A program made the position numbers and the translations under genes. The notes beneath the pieces are model-generated. The model saw only the letters and a program-made list of their open reading frames with translations. It searched no databases and was not told the origin of the DNA. From Microcebus murinus (lineage: Eukaryota; Chordata; Mammalia; Primates; Cheirogaleidae), in the NCBI RefSeq assembly GCF_040939455.1, contig NC_134106.1, positions 85,505,001 through 85,569,000 of the forward strand: a stretch of DNA of 64,000 nucleotides, read 5' to 3'. Below, piece by piece: positions 59,911 to 64,000 of this stretch (position 1 is its first letter; each line of letters opens with the position of its first letter).

Positions 59911-61317
59911 TAGAGACATGGAACTGTAAATATAGCTTTCCAACTGGGAAAATTGTGACAAAATATATCTAGCTAGTTAGAAAATCATTTTTACTTTTAA
60001 TCCTATCTTGTATTCAACTGGTTATCAGAATGGAGTCTACATTAGAAATGAAGAAAAAAGAGTTATGTTTTAAAGTACATTGAGCTATAGACCGCATTTG
60101 CTTAACTTGGCTTTTCAAGGAGGTGATAGAATTTTCATGCCATGCTGCATGCTCCAAAACTGTGCTCCGTGTATGACCATCAGTTTAACTAGGAGTGACT
60201 AAATTCTTGGTAAAGTTTACCCCCTTATTTATATTAGAGTTTTCAGGCAACATCACCTGCCAAGAATATTTTGTGCCAAGGGTAAGGAACAAAAAGGGAA
60301 AGTCCATGGTACATTTGTAGGTTTGGAAAAGTCAGTGAAAATTCTATTTAGTTTGATTGTTTTTCTGATCATTCCATTAGAAAGTATCACATGATTCAAA
60401 GAGTTCTTACAGAGGTAATAACAATAATAGGATATTGAAAAAGTAATTTTTTTTCAAATTTGAAAACCACCCCAAAGTTGGCCTTAGCTCGTAAATGTGT
60501 ATATTGGGGGTGAGATGGGGGTGTGAAACAAGTGCTAATAGATACCAATAAAGATTAAGATGAAATTTGAAAACATCAGGTCAAGAAAGTATTGCAAACC
60601 ACATCACTCTATGTAGGTTAAAATGTCCCAGGCATAGATGGCCATGGGCACAAAATGTAAGCTATGACTTAAGTGCAGGGAACCATCTGGGCTGAACCCA
60701 TGTAAAGCACTTGCAGTCCCAAATGCATTTGTTCATGTTCACAGAGCTTGAATATACACAATGAATGCTGCATGTTCTAGTTTCTGTTAATCAACATTAA
60801 GTCCAAACTTAGCCTTTAGAGAAAATCTAACCTACATAGGGTTCTATTTTATAACAACATCCCTTTTATTTTAGTTTAGTTTTTATAGTAAAATTTCTAT
60901 TAAATAGAAACATATTTAATATTAACAACATTTCATTTTTAGAGAGAATTACAAAGTCCCACAAAATAAGTTTTGAAAACTAAAGATTAAAAGACATAAT
61001 ATAAAATTAAGACACCTGATCATGACCTTGTACACATTTGGTTCAGCCTCCTACTCTTTCTACATCTGTTATCTATGAAACTCAGAGATCACAGTTATTT
61101 AGAAATGTGGCTAAAAAAGTATCCTTAAGATAATTTTAGTTCACTCTACATTCTAATTTAAAAAAATTAAAGATATTTTAAACAATAAAATCTGACATAA
61201 AAGCAAGTTATCAACATTCCTGTTGATGGCCCATTAGAGCCTACTGTAGACATTACACTTTATTCCAGAACCAAATGGGCATTATAGAACCAAAAATTAT
61301 AATAACAAAAATAAAAA
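59911..61317. other. Intergenic DNA, no gene seen
   Basis: AT-rich, no feature recognised. Confidence 0.5.
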
Positions 61318-62135
61318 ATTTCTCAAAAGAAGACAGAATAATGGCCAACAAACATATGAAAAAATGTTCAACATCTCTAATCATCAGGGAAATGCAAATC
61401 AAAACCACAATGAGATATCACTTAACTCCAGTGAGAATGGCCTTTATCAAAAAGTCCCCAAACAACAAATGCTGGCAGTGGTACAGAAAGAGAGGAGCAC
61501 TCCTACACTGCTGGTGGGATTTCAAACTAGTTCAACCTCTGTGGAAAGCAATATGGAGATACCTTAAAGCAATACAAGTAGATCTACCATTTGATCCACC
61601 AATTCCACTACTGGGCATCTACCCAAAAGATCAAAGTCACTTTATGAAAAAGACACCTGCACTCGAATGTTTATAGCAGCACAATTCACAATTGCAAAGC
61701 TGTGGAAACAACCCAAGTGTCCATCAATTCATGAGTGGATTAATAAAATGTGGTTTATGTATACCATGGAGTACTACTCAGCTTTAAGAAACAATGGTGA
61801 TATAGCACCTCTTGTATATTCCTGGATAGAGCTGGAACCCATTCTACTAAGTGAAGTATCTCAAGAATGGAAAAACAAGCACCACATGTACTCACCATGT
61901 ACAAATTGGTATTAACAGATCAACACCTCAGTGGACATACAGGAGTAACATTTATCGGGTGTCGGGAGGGTGGGTGGGGGAGGAAGGGATGAGTATATAC
62001 AACCACAACGAGTAAGATGTGCAACGTTTGGGGGATGGTCACGCTTGAAGCTCTTACTCGAGGGGGGAGGGGGGCATGAGCAATATATGTAACCTTAACA
62101 CTTGTGCCCCCATAATACGCTAAAATAAAAAAAAA
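61318..62135 (+). mobile_element. 5'-truncated strepsirrhine-type L1 3' end
   Basis: Starts at 'aatttctcaaaagaagacag' in ORF2 and runs to the same 3' terminus as the full-length copy ('cttgtgcccccataatacgct' then an A-run). The ORF2 C-terminal frame is open over 61275-61676 and 61667-61915 but shifted once. One Cys of the C-terminal CX3CX7HX4C motif is replaced by Tyr and the last one by Phe ('C-W-Q-W-Y' and 'C-W-W-D-F'). No clear target duplication was found because the flanks are A-rich. Confidence 0.9.
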
Positions 62136-62574
62136 GAGTTTAAAGTATTCAGTCTAGTGCAGACATATGTCATTTAATTGTTGTAAGTCGTATCCCAGGT
62201 AACAGAATTTTTCTCATAAATGATACCATTTTCAACATTTCACATGGTGATTGAAATAGATTTTTGTTAAATTTTAATTATCCTGATACTATAACAAATT
62301 CAATATTATCCTTTCAAAAACTGTCAGGGATGTTGTGAGAATTCATTCATTATATTTGAGTAGGCATTGACTATTTTACATCTGCCAATAAATATCTGGA
62401 TAGTGTTGATGGACAGCTTGTTCTCTTGGTAGCTTAATTTATTATTTACAGATAACTTATGGTAGTTATGATGCTATCATAGCCTATGATAATTAGATAT
62501 TAACTAGATTTTTCCCTCCCATTTGCATACTTCCCTGGAAAAATAAGAAAAATAAAAATTACCACAGTGAAAAA
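62136..62574. other. Intergenic DNA, no gene seen
   Basis: AT-rich, nothing recognised. Confidence 0.5.
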
Positions 62575-63200
62575 AAAAAACTTACAGGATGAACTCAATA
62601 GCAGAATGAATGTGACAGAGAAAATAATCAGTGAACTTGAAGATAAAACAATAGAAATTACTGAAACTACATAACGAAGAGAAAAATTGGCAGAAGAAAT
62701 GACCAGAACATAAGAGAACCGTGGGACAGCAACAAAAGATCTGGCATTTGTATCCCCGGAACCAAGAAAAGACAAGGAAAAGAGTGGGTTGAAAAAGTAT
62801 TCACAGAAATAATGACTGAAAATGTCTTAAATGTGGCAAAAGATATAAAGCTAAAGTTTTAAGAAGCTAAACAAATTCCCAACAGGATAAACCCAAAGAG
62901 ACCCATGCTAAGACATATCGTAATTAAACTTCAGAAAACAGAAGACACAGGAAACGGTGCACTACCTGGAGGGCAACTCCAATTCAAGTAACAGTTGTAT
63001 CATCTCAGAGTCTGGAGGCCACAAGAAAATGACACAATATGTTTTCAGTGCTTGAAAAAAAAACCTGTTAACCATGAACTCTATATCTGGTGAAAATACC
63101 CTTCAGGAATGAAGAGGAAATAAAAACATTTCAAATGAAGGATTGTTCATTTGAATGTTGAAGCAAAAATTTAAACACCATCTAATGTAGTGTAGGGGAA
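62575..63200 (+). mobile_element. Ancient L1 fragment (ORF1 region)
   Basis: Word order such as 'gaacttgaagataaaacaatagaaa', 'ctaaacaaattcccaacaggataaaccc' and 'actctatatctggtgaaaatac' is that of the old mammalian L1 ORF1 region. Broken frames. The right end is unclear and may extend to about 63480. Confidence 0.6.
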
Positions 63201-64000
63201 ATGCTTAAGATATTTACATATAATGAATGAAAAGGGTAAAGGGACTGAAATAGAAGTTTTCCACACTTCACTGTGAGTAGCAAAACAGCAACACCTGTAT
63301 ACAGTGATGAGCTGCAGATGTCTATTGTAACACCCAGAACACCAATAAGAAAACTGTACACATTTGTATACTCAAAAACACTATAAGTAAATCAAAATAG
63401 AACTCTAAAAATGTTCAAGTATTCCAGAGGAGAACACAGGCACTAAAATAGTTAAAACAATCTTGACGAAGAATAACAGGAAGGAATCACTGGTGAGAAA
63501 CCCACATGGGTCTGTTCCGTCTTGACCGTGGGGTGGTTACACAATGTGCATAGCAGATATAAGGGCAAATTACCACGGGGAAACAAAACTGCCCTAGAGA
63601 AGGTTCCTATGAGAGACCAGGTTTTCTGAGACTCCGCAAGCCATGGGAATTAGCTGTGTAGCCATTTCTCTAGTTATTTGATCTGCTTTGAAAGTGCAAT
63701 AAAACTTTCATGTCCCGAGAATGCCAAGTGACTGCAGCCCAGACGAGGGTGCTAGTTATGCCCAAGGGCGTGGGGGAGGCTGGTCTGTTATCTTCTTACA
63801 CGTTTGTATTTCAGGAAGAATGAAGCCCCAGAACTTGTAAAAGGTAGCAAAAGCCAAGGCACACAGTGCTATGTGAATTTCAGAGATGTTTTATTTAAGT
63901 ACCATAAGGGTTGAAATTAGAGTCCACACCCTTACCTTTCCTAGAAAACTCGGGAGGGCAAGGGAACAGCTCATTCCCCTCCATAGCAAAGAAAATCATT
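63201..64000. other. Intergenic DNA at window edge
   Basis: The first part may be further degraded L1. The last 500 bp have more mixed composition; no gene is recognised. Confidence 0.4.

Noticed and set aside
61275..61915. A gene for a 133-residue protein at 61.3 kb
   Set aside because: It is the C-terminal part of L1 ORF2 in a truncated, frameshifted copy.

Overview
This is a vertebrate nuclear window, AT-rich and full of interspersed repeats. Two things point to a strepsirrhine primate, most likely a lemur. The Alu at 18142-18464 has the strepsirrhine sequence form (the distinctive linker between its arms and the right-arm wording). A family of LINE-1 copies shares one lineage-specific 3' end, including a nearly intact 6.5 kb copy at 18717-25254. 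The exact species cannot be fixed from the sequence.

The only protein-coding host gene I can support is SLC5A7 (CHT1), the sodium-coupled high-affinity choline transporter of cholinergic neurons. It lies on the + strand: a GC-rich, TATA-containing promoter and noncoding exon 1 near 31.1-31.4 kb, then eight coding exons from 32720 to 54800. I placed every splice site by GT/AG dinucleotides and reading-frame continuity. The joined CDS is exactly 1743 nt (580 codons plus stop), the length of the human protein, with no frameshift or internal stop. The 3'UTR starts at 54801 and probably runs 2.9-3.6 kb.

Layout: 1-30.6 kb is upstream intergenic DNA, made of ancient L1 fragments (5.5-9.3, 10.3-15.4, 17.5-25.9 kb), MIR, L2, MER2 and Alu copies, and the young full-length L1. 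31.0-31.7 kb is the CpG-rich promoter. 31.1-57.7 kb is SLC5A7, whose introns hold MIR/L2 pieces, DNA-transposon remnants, two MaLR-type solo LTRs, an Alu and microsatellites. 58-64 kb is downstream intergenic DNA with a short tRNA-Lys-derived retrosequence, a MIR, a strepsirrhine-type L1 3' end and an old L1 fragment.

I found no new multigene system. The points most worth a second look are: the cluster of AT-to-GC amino-acid changes in SLC5A7 exon 5; two upstream ORFs before the SLC5A7 start; a tailless tRNA-Lys half flanked by a 17-bp direct repeat; a site hit twice by L1 that keeps three copies of its target sequence; the nearly intact strepsirrhine L1 with long antisense ORFs in its 5'UTR; and an 87-bp direct duplication next to an intronic Alu. 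Family names for repeats come from recognition by eye, not from a database search.
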